Origin: Pedococcus sp. 5OH_020
GTDB taxonomy: Bacteria; Actinomycetota; Actinomycetes; Actinomycetales; Dermatophilaceae
DNA length: 64,000 nt
Direction: 5' to 3'
Assembly: GCF_027812955.1 (NCBI RefSeq)
Contig: NZ_JAPYZV010000004.1
Coordinates: forward strand, 310,001 to 374,000
The position numbers and the translations under genes were made by a program. Shown here piece after piece: positions 1 through 7,553 of this stretch; positions within the stretch are counted from its first letter, which is position 1, and each line of letters starts with the position of its first letter. The notes under the pieces were generated by a model, which saw only the letters and a list, made by a program, of their open reading frames with translations, searched no databases and had not been told where the DNA came from.

Positions 1-54
1 TACCGCGGGTCGTTCACGCTGCCCGACGCGCTCGACGTGGCCGGGCGCCCGTGA
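1..54 (+). CDS. priA: C-terminus of phosphoribosyl isomerase A (HisA/PriA), cut by window edge
   Basis: The first 17 codons read YRGSFTLPDALDVAGRP and end at TGA 52-54. Actinobacterial HisA/PriA proteins end in a similar LY-x-G-x-FTLxEAL segment, which is the basis for this call. The enzyme isomerises ProFAR in histidine synthesis and, in many actinobacteria, PRA in tryptophan synthesis. Only the tail is present, so the identification rests on one short motif and on the neighbouring gene, which overlaps it by 4 nt. Confidence 0.55.
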   Translation, partial: YRGSFTLPDALDVAGRP

Positions 55-773
55 GCGACGCCCGGGACTCGGCAGGGCTCCCGTTCGGCGGGCGGCGGGT
101 GACCGACACGGGGTTCGGCGCCGACACCGGCGACGCCGACCCGGCCCTGCTGACCGCGCTGGACGACCGGGCGGACGAGACGTCGCTCATGCGGGCCCTC
201 ACGCTCGCGCGGCTGCTGGTGCCCGTGGTCGCCGAACCGGCGGAGCTCGACTCCTGCGGCGCGCTGCCGGTCGAGAAGAAGACGGACCTGGCGGTGGTCA
301 CGCTCGTGGCCCCGGACGGCGTGCGGGCGCTGCCGGTCTTCACCTCCCTGCAAGAGCTGGCCCGGTGGGACCCGGATGCCCGGCCGGTCCCTGTCACGGC
401 GGCGCGGGCCGCCCAGGCCGCGGTGAGCGAACGATGCGACGTCATGGTGCTGGACGTCGCCGGTGACCGGCCGCTGTCCTTGCGTCCCAGCATGGTCTGG
501 GCGCTCGCGCAGCAGCGCGACTGGCTACCGGCTCACGAGGACCCCACGGTGGCCGCCGCGGTGGCGACCGCACTGCAGGACCAGCCCGAGGTCCTGGGCC
601 ACGAGCTCGGCACCGGCGAGCCTGGAGCCGGCATCCTGCGGATCTCCCTGACACTGGCGCCAGGGCTCCTGGCAGACACGGTGAGGTCGGTGGCTACGAC
701 GGTCGGCGAGCGGCTGGCGACGGACGGGGAGCTCCGAGCACGCATCGACGGGCTCGCCTTCTCCATCCGCTAA
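51..773 (+). CDS. SseB family protein
   Basis: A 240-residue soluble protein starting at GTG 51, which overlaps the preceding TGA in GTGA, so translation is probably coupled. Residues about 30-150 resemble the SseB N-terminal fold: a helical start, then beta-strand segments such as DLAVVTLVAPDGVRALPVFT and a helix containing LARWDP. The C-terminal third, about residues 165-240, looks like the alpha/beta extension common in actinobacterial members. No catalytic residues are visible and the biochemical role of the family in actinobacteria is unknown. A GC-rich run without a U-tract follows, and the next gene seems to be separately expressed. Confidence 0.7.
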   Translation: MSDARDSAGLPFGGRRVTDTGFGADTGDADPALLTALDDRADETSLMRALTLARLLVPVVAEPAELDSCGALPVEKKTDLAVVTLVAPDGVRALPVFTSLQELARWDPDARPVPVTAARAAQAAVSERCDVMVLDVAGDRPLSLRPSMVWALAQQRDWLPAHEDPTVAAAVATALQDQPEVLGHELGTGEPGAGILRISLTLAPGLLADTVRSVATTVGERLATDGELRARIDGLAFSIR

Positions 774-861
774 GCAGTTCCCCGGCCCTCTCGGCGCCTC
801 CGGGGCCTCGGGGGTCATAACCCGGTTGGCCGCTGTCGGTGCCGCCTGGGACAGTACGGGG

Positions 862-2109
862 GTGAACGTCGCCCGTGCCCGCTACAGCCGCGTCCTGGCC
901 AGCAGCCGGCTGCGGCAGGCGCTGGTCCTCGGCTTCCTCGTGCGCATCCCCATATTCGGGGGCGGCGTGGTGCTGACGCTGCACGTCGTCTCCAGCCTGC
1001 ACCGCGAGTATGCCGCCGCGGGCCTGGTCTCGGCGGCGGCGACCGTCGCGATCGCGGTGAGCGGGCCCTGGCGAGGCCGGCTCCTCGACCGCATGGGGCT
1101 GCGCCGAGTGGTCGTCCCCTCGATCGTCGTGGCCGCCGGCTGCTGGTCGGTGGCACCTTTCGTGGGCTACTGGTGGCTTCTGACGCTCGCCGCTCTGGCG
1201 GGCCTCTTCGTCATCCCGTCGTTCTCGATCATCCGTCAGGCGGTGATCGCCGCGGTGCCCGAGGACGACCGCCGCACGGCCATCTCGCTGGACTCGGTCG
1301 CCGTCGAGCTGTCGTTCATGGTGGGGCCTGCGGCAGGGGTATGGGCGGCGACCGTGTGGCCGACGCGATGGGTGCTCTTCTGGTTCGAGATGCTCGGCGT
1401 GGCTGCGGGCGTGCTGCTGTGGGTCGCCAACCCGGTCCTCCACGACGAGGCCGCGGAGCCGGTCGACGACGAGGGCGTCCCCGGGTCGGGCAGCGTGGTC
1501 GTGGCCCGGGCGTCCTGGTTCCGCCCCCGGTTCGTCGCGATCTGTCTGGGCGCCGCCGCGACGACCGTGGTGCTCGGCGGCTCCGACATTGCCATCGTGG
1601 CCGCGCTGCGAGACTTCGGGGCGCAGCCCGCCATCGGGTGGGTGCTCGCCATCTGGGGGTTCGGCTCCCTGGTCGGCGGTCTGGTCTACGGCGGACTGCG
1701 GCGCTCCGTCTCCGCATTCTGGCTGCTGGGAGCCCTCGCGCTCGTGACGGCCCCGATGGCTCTGGCGACGGGGGCCGGGTCCCTTGCCGCCCTGTCGTTC
1801 GTGGCCGGTCTGCTCTGCGCTCCCACCATCACCGCCACCGTGGACCAGGTGAGCCGCGTGGTGCCTGCGGCGGCCCGGGGGGAGGCGATGGGCTGGCACG
1901 GCTCGTTCATGACGTCGGGCATGGCCTTGGGGGCGCCGGCTGCGGGCTTCGCCATCGACCGTCAGGGCTGGGGAGCGGGGTTCACGGTGGTGGCCGGGCT
2001 GGGGCTGCTCGCGGCAGTCGTCGGAGCGGCCGCCACGTCCGGCCGCGCGGCGCGCACCCGCCTTGCCGTGCGGTCTGCCGGACGCAGCGACACCGCACCG
2101 GTCCGCTGA
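862..2109 (+). CDS. MFS transporter
   Basis: An integral membrane protein of about 415 residues with roughly 12 hydrophobic helices separated by short polar loops, and a cytoplasmic loop near the middle (HDEAAEPVDDEGVPGSGS) as expected between the two six-helix halves of the major facilitator superfamily. The loop after helix 2 contains RGRLLDRMGLRR, a form of the MFS A-motif (G-x-x-x-D-R-x-G-R-R). GTG 862 (MNVARARYSRV) is preferred over TTG 826 because it gives an N-terminus typical of the family. The substrate cannot be read from sequence. The gene stands alone and converges with the DUF1844 gene. Confidence 0.8.
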   Translation: MNVARARYSRVLASSRLRQALVLGFLVRIPIFGGGVVLTLHVVSSLHREYAAAGLVSAAATVAIAVSGPWRGRLLDRMGLRRVVVPSIVVAAGCWSVAPFVGYWWLLTLAALAGLFVIPSFSIIRQAVIAAVPEDDRRTAISLDSVAVELSFMVGPAAGVWAATVWPTRWVLFWFEMLGVAAGVLLWVANPVLHDEAAEPVDDEGVPGSGSVVVARASWFRPRFVAICLGAAATTVVLGGSDIAIVAALRDFGAQPAIGWVLAIWGFGSLVGGLVYGGLRRSVSAFWLLGALALVTAPMALATGAGSLAALSFVAGLLCAPTITATVDQVSRVVPAAARGEAMGWHGSFMTSGMALGAPAAGFAIDRQGWGAGFTVVAGLGLLAAVVGAAATSGRAARTRLAVRSAGRSDTAPVR

Positions 2110-2117
2110 GGAGGTGC

Positions 2118-2132
2118 GTGGTCTCAGACCAC
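2118..2132. terminator. Short hairpin between convergent genes
   Basis: GTGGTCT and AGACCAC form a perfect inverted repeat with one base at the centre, lying between the MFS stop and the end of the minus-strand DUF1844 gene and overlapping the latter's stop codon. There is no U-run on either strand, so termination is only inferred from the convergent position. Confidence 0.25.
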
Positions 2133-2534
2133 CGATCCCGTCAGCTTCTCGCCGGGTCCCTGTCCGGGCGGGTCCGCGACGACGGAGGCTTCGCGGAACG
2201 CCAGCTGCAGCGACTTCAGGCCGTCGCGCAGCGGTGCCGCATGCTGGCTTCCGAGGTCCGGGGCGGCGGCGGTCACCAGCCCCGCCAGGGCGGAGATGAG
2301 GCGGCGCGCCTCATCGAGGTCAAGGTACTCCCGGGCGCCCGGCCCCTCGGCCAGTCCGCACTTCACCGCGGCGGCGCTCATCAGGTGGACGGCCGCGGTG
2401 GTGATGACCTCCACCGCGGGCACGTCCGCGATGTCCCGGGTGGCCCGGGCCGCCTCACCCTCGTGCGGGGGGCGGGCAGCGGTGGCGGAGCCGGCGGTCC
2501 GGCCGCCCTCGGGATTGGGTTTTTCCGTCGTCAC
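2124..2534 (-). CDS. DUF1844 family protein
   Basis: A 136-residue protein. Its core, about residues 55-125, has the DUF1844 pattern: an N-terminal helix VEVITTAAVHLMSAAAVKCGL, then YLDLDEARRLISALAGL, then a helix ending in LKSLQLAFREAS. Family function is unknown; it sits beside infC in many actinobacteria. GTG 2534 is chosen as start because AAGG lies a few bases upstream and because an earlier ATG would add a low-complexity Cys/Pro-rich segment not expected in the family. The first 45 residues are Ala/Glu/Pro-rich and probably disordered. It is transcribed divergently from infC. Confidence 0.75.
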   Translation of the reverse strand: MTTEKPNPEGGRTAGSATAARPPHEGEAARATRDIADVPAVEVITTAAVHLMSAAAVKCGLAEGPGAREYLDLDEARRLISALAGLVTAAAPDLGSQHAAPLRDGLKSLQLAFREASVVADPPGQGPGEKLTGSVV

Positions 2535-2818
2535 GCTGGTAGCCTTGCAGATCGACCGGCCGTGTCCTCTCTCGGGTGACCTAGCGTCGCCCGGTGGCGG
2601 GCACGGTGTGCAAGAGAAGCAGCACCTGCTTCCACCCGCGTCCGACCTTATGGTCGCCGGGTCCACGAGGTCACCGAGGCGTAGGCCGCGGGCGTCAGCC
2701 CTGCGGCATACCTGCTCGGTGGGCTTGTCATCGGATCAGGTGAGGCTTCTCCCGCAACGGCGGCGAGGAGCCTCTTCTCGTTGCTGCGGCCGACAGACCT
2801 ACGCAGAGGAGCACCAAC
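2535..2818 (+). promoter_or_regulatory. Structured 5' leader of infC-rpmI-rplT
   Basis: This 284-nt non-coding stretch holds two strong predicted RNA elements. Element 1: CACCGAG 2672-2678 pairs with CTCGGTG 2715-2721, enclosing GCCGCGGG 2685-2692 paired with CCC-T-GCGGC 2699-2707. Element 2: GAGGCT 2742-2747 pairs with AGCCTC 2769-2774, with inner pairs CTC/GAG and CCGC/GCGG. GCAACG 2754-2759 could instead pair with CGTTGC 2779-2784, giving two mutually exclusive folds just before the Shine-Dalgarno AGAGGAG 2805-2811. Leaders that control infC/rplT through L20 or IF3 are known in other phyla; a regulatory role here is inference. It also contains the divergent promoter region for the DUF1844 gene. 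Confidence 0.5.
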
Positions 2819-3466
2819 ATCAGCGAGCCTCGCATCAACGACCGCATTCGGGTCCCCGAAGTGCGGTTGGTTGGCCCCAACGGAGAACAGGTCGGCATCG
2901 TGCGCGTGGAAGACGCGCTGCGTCTCGCCGCCGAGGCCGACCTCGACCTCGTCGAGGTCGCCCCGATGGCCAAGCCTCCGGTGGCCAAGCTCATGGACTT
3001 CGGCAAGTTCAAGTACGAAGCAGCACTGAAGGCGCGGGAAGCACGCAAGAACCAGGTCAACACGGTCATCAAGGAGATCAAGCTCCGACCCAAGATCGAC
3101 CCGCACGACTACGGCACCAAGAAGGGCCACGTCGAGCGGTTCCTCAAGGGCGGGGACAAGGTCAAGGTGACGATCATGTTCCGCGGCCGCGAGCAGTCGC
3201 GGCCCGAGCTGGGGTTCCGGCTGCTGCAGCGCCTGGCCGAGGACGTCCTGGAGCTTGGCACCGTGGAGTCCGCACCCAAGCAGGACGGTCGCAACATGAT
3301 CATGGTCCTGGCTCCGACCAAGAAGAAGTCCGAGGCGATGGCCGAGCAGCGTCGGGCGCGCACGAGCAGCGGCCCTACGACGAGTGCGGACGCCGGCGCA
3401 GCGGACCAGCCCGCGGCGGCAGAGCCGCAGGAAGCCCCGCAGGCCGCGCCCACACCGGCCGAGTAG
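2819..3466 (+). CDS. infC: Translation initiation factor IF-3, AUC start codon
   Basis: IF3 binds the 30S subunit, checks the start codon and keeps 50S away. The conserved N-terminus [20 protein letters not shown] lies upstream of the first standard start (GTG 2861). The only initiation codon that keeps it is ATC 2819, with Shine-Dalgarno AGAGGAG 2805-2811 seven bases before. From there the protein is 215 residues: N-domain about 1-75, lysine-rich linker helix ([12 protein letters not shown]), C-domain about 85-170 ([20 protein letters not shown]) and an Ala/Pro-rich tail of about 40 residues found in actinobacterial IF3. A rare start codon fits IF3 autoregulation known from AUU in enterobacteria. 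It heads infC-rpmI-rplT. Confidence 0.95.
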   Translation: MSEPRINDRIRVPEVRLVGPNGEQVGIVRVEDALRLAAEADLDLVEVAPMAKPPVAKLMDFGKFKYEAALKAREARKNQVNTVIKEIKLRPKIDPHDYGTKKGHVERFLKGGDKVKVTIMFRGREQSRPELGFRLLQRLAEDVLELGTVESAPKQDGRNMIMVLAPTKKKSEAMAEQRRARTSSGPTTSADAGAADQPAAAEPQEAPQAAPTPAE

Positions 3467-3551
3467 GCCCCACGAACGTTCCGTACCACCGTTCCATCAC
3501 CAGGTCCCGCGTCACGGCGCAGGATCGACGACAGCTAGGAGATCGGCAGCC

Positions 3552-3746
3552 ATGCCGAAGATGAAGACGCACTCCGGTGCCAAGAAGCGCTTCCGCCTCA
3601 CGGGGAAGGGCAAGGTCATGCGTGAGCAGACCAACGGCCGCCACTACCTCGAGCACAAGTCCTCGCGCTACACCCGTTCGATCGCGAACGACGTCGAGGT
3701 CTCCAAGCCGGACGCCAAGAAGGTCAAGAAGCTCCTCGGCCGCTGA
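3552..3746 (+). CDS. rpmI: 50S ribosomal protein L35 (bL35)
   Basis: A 64-residue basic protein, MPKMKTHSGAKKRFRLTGKG at the N-terminus and KKVKKLLGR at the end, matching the full length of bL35. ATG 3552 is preceded by AGGAG 3537-3541. The 85-nt gap after infC has no terminator, so it is read as the second gene of the classical infC-rpmI-rplT operon. An in-frame upstream extension to 3384 would overlap infC and add non-conserved sequence, so it was rejected. Confidence 0.97.
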   Translation: MPKMKTHSGAKKRFRLTGKGKVMREQTNGRHYLEHKSSRYTRSIANDVEVSKPDAKKVKKLLGR

Positions 3747-3823
3747 GCCGAGCCCATCCACCCATTGTTTGGCCGGGCTCAGCACGCAGCCTCGCAAGCA
3801 GCTAGACAGCAAGGAGAACTCAC

Positions 3824-4207
3824 GTGGCACGCGTGAAGCGGGCGGTCAACGCCCAGAAGAAGCGCCGGGTCGTCCTCGAGCGGGCCAGCGGCTACCGCGG
3901 ACAGCGGTCGCGCCTCTACCGGAAGGCCAAGGAGCAGGTCACCCACAGCCTCGGCTACGCCTACCGCGACCGTCGCGCGAAGAAGGGCGACTTCCGCCGC
4001 CTGTGGATCCAGCGCATCAACGCCGGCGCTCGCGCCAACGGCATGACCTACAACCGCTTCATCCAAGGCCTCAAGGCCGCGGAGGTCGAGGTGGACCGCC
4101 GCATGTTGGCCGAGCTGGCCGTCAGCGACGAGGCCGCCTTCGCCGCCCTGGTGGACATCGCCCGGGCCAACGTGCCGGCGACCGCCGACGCGGCCGCGAG
4201 CGCCTGA
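3824..4207 (+). CDS. rplT: 50S ribosomal protein L20 (bL20)
   Basis: A 127-residue protein starting at GTG 3824 with AAGGAG shortly upstream. It has the strongly basic N-terminal extension of bL20 ([15 protein letters not shown]..., [20 protein letters not shown]) that threads into 23S rRNA, and the globular C-terminal half with [13 protein letters not shown] and [11 protein letters not shown]20 is needed for early 50S assembly and in other bacteria represses its own operon by binding mRNA. The C-terminal [12 protein letters not shown] tail is slightly longer than in E. coli. Confidence 0.97.
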   Translation: MARVKRAVNAQKKRRVVLERASGYRGQRSRLYRKAKEQVTHSLGYAYRDRRAKKGDFRRLWIQRINAGARANGMTYNRFIQGLKAAEVEVDRRMLAELAVSDEAAFAALVDIARANVPATADAAASA

Positions 4208-4241
4208 ACCGGCCCTGAGCCGTCTCCCCGAGCGCCGGGAC

Positions 4242-5051
4242 GTGCCCCAGCCGCCCACCCCTGTGACCAGCTCGAGGTCCGACCGGGTGAAAGCGGTACG
4301 GGCGCTGTCCCGGCGCTCGGTGCGTGAGCGGACTGGGCGCTTCCTCGTGGAAGGCCCCCAGTCGGTGCGCGAGGTCGTGCGGTACCACCCCACCGCGGTC
4401 CTGGACCTCTACCTCACCGCCGAGGCGGCCGGGCGGCACGACGACATCGTCGCGCACGCCCACGCCGCGGGGCTGCGCCCGCAGCTCGTGAGCGACGACG
4501 TGCTAGCGGCGATGTGCGACACCCCGTCGCCTCAAGGGCTCGCCGCCGTGTGCCGGCTCCTGACCGCGGCGCTCGACGACGTGCTGGCCTCGGCTCCCGC
4601 GCTGCTCGTGCTGCTGACGAACGTCCGGGACCCCGGCAACGCGGGGACGGTGGTCCGGGGCGCGGACGCCGCAGGGGCCGACGCGGTCCTGGTCAGCGAG
4701 GCCTCGGTGGACGTCTTCGGGCCCAAGGTGGTGCGTTCCACCGCGGGGTCGCTGTTCCACCTGCCGGTCGTGACGGGCCTCGGCATCGAGCAGACCATCG
4801 CCCGCTTGCGGGGAGCGGGCCTGCGGGTGCTGGCAGCCGACGGTGCCGGTCCGGCGCTCCTTCCGGAGGTGGACCTCGGACGTCCACACGTCTGGGTCCT
4901 GGGGAACGAGGCGTGGGGGCTGGACCCGCAGGTGCTCGAGCTGTGCGACGAGGTGGTGCGGGTGCCGATCTACGGCAAGGCGGAGTCGCTCAACCTTGCG
5001 ATGGCTGCCACCGTCTGTCTCTACACGTCCGCCGCGGCACAGAGAGGCTAG
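4242..5051 (+). CDS. TrmH/SpoU-family rRNA 2'-O-methyltransferase
   Basis: A 269-residue SPOUT methyltransferase. Residues about 8-85 form an SpoU substrate-binding domain (RFLVEGPQSVREV). The C-terminal knot domain shows the three family motifs: motif 1 LLTNVRDPGNAGTVVRGADAAG, motif 2 VWVLGNEAWGLDPQV and motif 3 VRVPIYGKAESLNLAMAATV. These position S-adenosylmethionine and the catalytic Arg. The substrate is probably 23S rRNA, as this gene commonly follows rplT (TsnR-like position in M. tuberculosis), but the nucleotide cannot be assigned. GTG 4242 is used; GTG 4263 is also possible, and neither has a clear Shine-Dalgarno. Its TAG stop is part of the next gene's putative -10 box. Confidence 0.85.
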   Translation: MPQPPTPVTSSRSDRVKAVRALSRRSVRERTGRFLVEGPQSVREVVRYHPTAVLDLYLTAEAAGRHDDIVAHAHAAGLRPQLVSDDVLAAMCDTPSPQGLAAVCRLLTAALDDVLASAPALLVLLTNVRDPGNAGTVVRGADAAGADAVLVSEASVDVFGPKVVRSTAGSLFHLPVVTGLGIEQTIARLRGAGLRVLAADGAGPALLPEVDLGRPHVWVLGNEAWGLDPQVLELCDEVVRVPIYGKAESLNLAMAATVCLYTSAAAQRG

Positions 5052-5054
5052 GGT
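5049..5054 (+). promoter_or_regulatory. Putative -10 box (TAGGGT) of a leaderless histidine kinase mRNA
   Basis: TAGGGT fits the actinobacterial TANNNT -10 pattern and ends exactly 7 nt before ATG 5062, where no Shine-Dalgarno is present. Transcription would then begin at or next to the start codon. The first three bases are the TAG stop of the upstream gene. Confidence 0.5.
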
Positions 5055-5061
5055 TCGCCGC

Positions 5062-6177
5062 ATGGACTTCCGGCCCGGCTCCATCCTCCCGCCAGACCGC
5101 GCGGCGATGGCGAGCGAGCTGCTGCCGGACGGCATGATCGCGGCCGAGGCCGACGCGAAGGTGAGCTTCCTCAACCGGCGGGCCATCCAGGTGCTCGGCA
5201 TGGACCCGGGAGACCTCGTCGGGCGCGACATCCGCAAGGCGCTGGTCCTGCGCGACGGCGACGGCACGGACTGGTGGGAGGTCACCGATCCCTGGCGCGG
5301 CCTCAACATCCGCACCGGTCACCGCGAGAAGTTCCTCGTCGTCGAGGGGGGCGCCGAGGTGCTCGTCACCGCTAAGTACCTCCGGCCGGGGCGCAACCAG
5401 CCGGTCAACCGCGTCATCCTGATGCTGCGCGACGCGGAGGCGCGGCGGCGGCTGGAGGCGGACCACGCGGCCCTCATCTCCACCGTGGCCCACGAGCTCC
5501 GTTCGCCGCTGACGTCGGTGAAAGGGTTCTCCTCCACGCTGCTGCGGCGCTGGGAGCGCTTCACCGACGACCAGAAGCGGCTGATGATCGAGACCATCGA
5601 GGCCGACGCAGACCGGGTCACCCGGCTCATCACCGAGCTGCTCGACGTCTCGCGCATCGACGCGGGTCGGCTCCAGATCCGCCCGCTGCCGGTGGACGTG
5701 TCGGCCGTATACGGCCGGCACGTCGAACGGGCCGTGGCCAGCGGGTACGACCGCGAGCGCTTCACCATCGACGTGCCGTCGGACCTTCCCGAGGTCTGGG
5801 CCGACCCGGACCGGCTCGACCAGATCCTCTCGAACCTCATCGAGAACTGCTTCCGGCACGGCGAGGGAGTGGTCACCCTGGCCGCCCGCCCCTCCAGCGG
5901 TGACGCGCAGGAGGTGCTCGAGGCCAAGGGCCACACCGCCACGGGCGTTGACCTCCTGGTCAGCGACGAGGGCAAGGGAATCGCCGCGGACCACCGCGAC
6001 CTCGTGTTCAGCCGGTTCTGGCACGGGTCGGGGCGGGGCAGCACCGGTCTCGGGCTGTACGTGGTCAAGGGCCTCGTGGAGGCCCACGGCGGACGCGTCC
6101 ACGTGGAGTCCGCGCCCAGCGGCGGGGCCCTGTTCCGGCTGAGCCTGCCGTCCGAGCCGCCGGACTATCTCGCCTGA
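5062..6177 (+). CDS. Soluble PAS-domain sensor histidine kinase
   Basis: A 371-residue kinase. Residues about 20-115 form a PAS-like domain (MIAAEADAKVSFLNRRAIQVLG). HisKA follows with the H-box STVAHELRSPLTSVKGFSS carrying the phospho-accepting His. The ATPase domain has N-box QILSNLIENCFRHGEG, G1 DEGKGIA, F-box FSRFW and G2 GSTGLGLYVVKGLVEAHGG. No membrane segment or signal peptide is seen, so it should sense a cytoplasmic signal. No response regulator gene is nearby, so it is an orphan kinase. ATG 5062 lacks a Shine-Dalgarno and probably starts a leaderless mRNA. All catalytic boxes are intact; the signal and partner are unknown. Confidence 0.88.
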   Translation: MDFRPGSILPPDRAAMASELLPDGMIAAEADAKVSFLNRRAIQVLGMDPGDLVGRDIRKALVLRDGDGTDWWEVTDPWRGLNIRTGHREKFLVVEGGAEVLVTAKYLRPGRNQPVNRVILMLRDAEARRRLEADHAALISTVAHELRSPLTSVKGFSSTLLRRWERFTDDQKRLMIETIEADADRVTRLITELLDVSRIDAGRLQIRPLPVDVSAVYGRHVERAVASGYDRERFTIDVPSDLPEVWADPDRLDQILSNLIENCFRHGEGVVTLAARPSSGDAQEVLEAKGHTATGVDLLVSDEGKGIAADHRDLVFSRFWHGSGRGSTGLGLYVVKGLVEAHGGRVHVESAPSGGALFRLSLPSEPPDYLA

Positions 6178-6452
6178 GCCCCGCGTCTGACCTCTCGGCG
6201 GACGATACTCGGTTGCGCCGGCGCGACGGTGGGGCGCAGGCTTGCCGTATGAGTGGCCACAGCCGGCGATTTACCGCGCCTTCGGACGCGGCTTCCGCGC
6301 TGCGCTGAGGGCACCACCGAACAGGTCGCCACGGAGGGTCGCAGGACCGCTCCACGAGCCGACCGTCGGCATCCTCGCGCCTCGCCCACCGCCTCCGGAG
6401 GCTTTCCCGAAGCGCCCTAGACTTCGGTGCGCCGCGCCGACGAGCAGAGTGG
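6178..6452 (+). promoter_or_regulatory. Intergenic region with putative pheST promoter
   Basis: A 275-nt non-coding gap. TAGACT 6418-6423 fits a -10 box and would give a leader of about 22 nt before pheS ATG 6453; no clear -35 is seen. CCTCCGGAGG just upstream is a perfect 10-bp palindrome that could be an operator. A 19-codon ORF at 6249-6308 has only one Phe codon, so a classical Phe attenuator is not supported. Nothing else was recognised. Confidence 0.4.
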
Positions 6453-7553
6453 ATGACGATGTCTGGACCGAACAAGCAGTACGACCCTGTCGAGGTGGCC
6501 ACCCTCGACCCCGAGGCCGTCGAGCGAGCCGTCGAGGAGGCGCTGGAGGCGATCCGGGGCGCCGGTTCCCTGGAGGAGCTCAAGGCCGTCCGGCTGGCGC
6601 ACCACGGTGAGAAGAGTGCCCTGGCCCTGGCCAACCGGGAGATCGGCGCCCTGCCTCCGAGCGCCAAGGCGGAGGCGGGCAAGCGGGTGGGTCAGGCCCG
6701 CGGGCGCGTCGCCCAGGCGATCGCCTGGCGTCTGGCGGAGCTGGAGAGGCTGCGCGACGAGCGCATCCTCGTGGAGGAGACGCAGGACCTCACGGTCCGC
6801 GTTCCCCGCCACCGGCTCGGCGCGAGGCACCCGATCAGCCTGGTCACCGAACGGGTGGAGGACATCTTCGTGGCCATGGGCTGGGAGATCGCCGAAGGCC
6901 CGGAGATCGAGTCGGAGTGGCTCAACTTCGACGCCCTCAACATCGGCGCCGACCACCCGGCCCGGGGCGAGGCGGACACCTTCTTCGTCGCCCCCGCCGG
7001 CTCGGGACTGGTGCTGCGCACCCATACCTCTCCCGTGCAGGTCCGGACCATGCTGGACCGTACCCCGCCGATCTACGTCCTGTGCCCTGGCAAGGTGTTC
7101 CGGACCGACGACCTCGACGCGACCCATACCCCCGTCTTCCACCAGTTCGAGGGCCTGGTCGTCGACGAGGGGATCACCATGGCGCACCTCAAGGGCACGT
7201 TGGACGCCTTCGTGCAGCGGCTCTTCGGCGACGGCATCGTCACCAGGCTACGCCCCAACTACTTCCCCTTCACCGAGCCCAGCGCCGAGATCGACTGCCA
7301 GTGCTGGGTCTGCGGTGGCGAGGACCCGGGGTGCCGGACCTGTGGTGGCACGGGCTGGATCGAGCTCGGCGGCTCCGGGATGGTCAACCAGCGGGTCCTG
7401 CGTGCCTCGGGGATCGACCCGGAGCGCTACACCGGCTTCGCGTTCGGGCTCGGGATCGAGCGCTCCCTCATGCTGCGGCACGGCGTCGCCGACATGCACG
7501 ACATCGTCGAGGGAGACGTCCGCTTCTCCCGCCAGTTCGGAATGGAGATCTGA
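6453..7553 (+). CDS. pheS: Phenylalanine--tRNA ligase alpha subunit
   Basis: A 366-residue class II synthetase subunit that forms the (alpha-beta)2 enzyme with PheT and charges tRNA-Phe. Residues about 15-90 form the helical coiled-coil arm that binds tRNA. The catalytic core includes HPISLVTERVEDIFVAMGWE, motif 2 (HTSPVQVRTM ... VFRTDDLDATHTPVFHQFEG) and motif 3 GFAFGLGIERSLMLRHG near residue 330. A Cys-rich insert CQCWVCGGEDPGCRTCGGTG near residue 282 is usual in actinobacterial PheS. ATG 6453 is used; ATG 6459 is a close alternative. Its stop overlaps the pheT start. Confidence 0.96.
   Translation: MTMSGPNKQYDPVEVATLDPEAVERAVEEALEAIRGAGSLEELKAVRLAHHGEKSALALANREIGALPPSAKAEAGKRVGQARGRVAQAIAWRLAELERLRDERILVEETQDLTVRVPRHRLGARHPISLVTERVEDIFVAMGWEIAEGPEIESEWLNFDALNIGADHPARGEADTFFVAPAGSGLVLRTHTSPVQVRTMLDRTPPIYVLCPGKVFRTDDLDATHTPVFHQFEGLVVDEGITMAHLKGTLDAFVQRLFGDGIVTRLRPNYFPFTEPSAEIDCQCWVCGGEDPGCRTCGGTGWIELGGSGMVNQRVLRASGIDPERYTGFAFGLGIERSLMLRHGVADMHDIVEGDVRFSRQFGMEI

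Noticed and set aside
780-805. CCCCGG/CCGGGG hairpin after the SseB-family gene as terminator
   Set aside because: Only a 6-bp stem with a 14-nt loop and no U-tract; such pairs are frequent by chance at this GC content.
694-1899. 401-codon minus-strand frame opposite the MFS gene
   Set aside because: Low-complexity His/Arg/Gly/Asp composition typical of a codon-bias shadow; the plus strand encodes clear membrane helices.
6249-6308. 19-codon ORF as a possible Phe leader peptide
   Set aside because: It has only one Phe codon, no clear Shine-Dalgarno and no attenuator hairpin.
6335-6350. T-box-like AGGGT...ACCGC upstream of pheS
   Set aside because: The spacing does not match the T-box consensus, no specifier stem or terminator is seen, and known actinobacterial T-boxes mainly control ileS.
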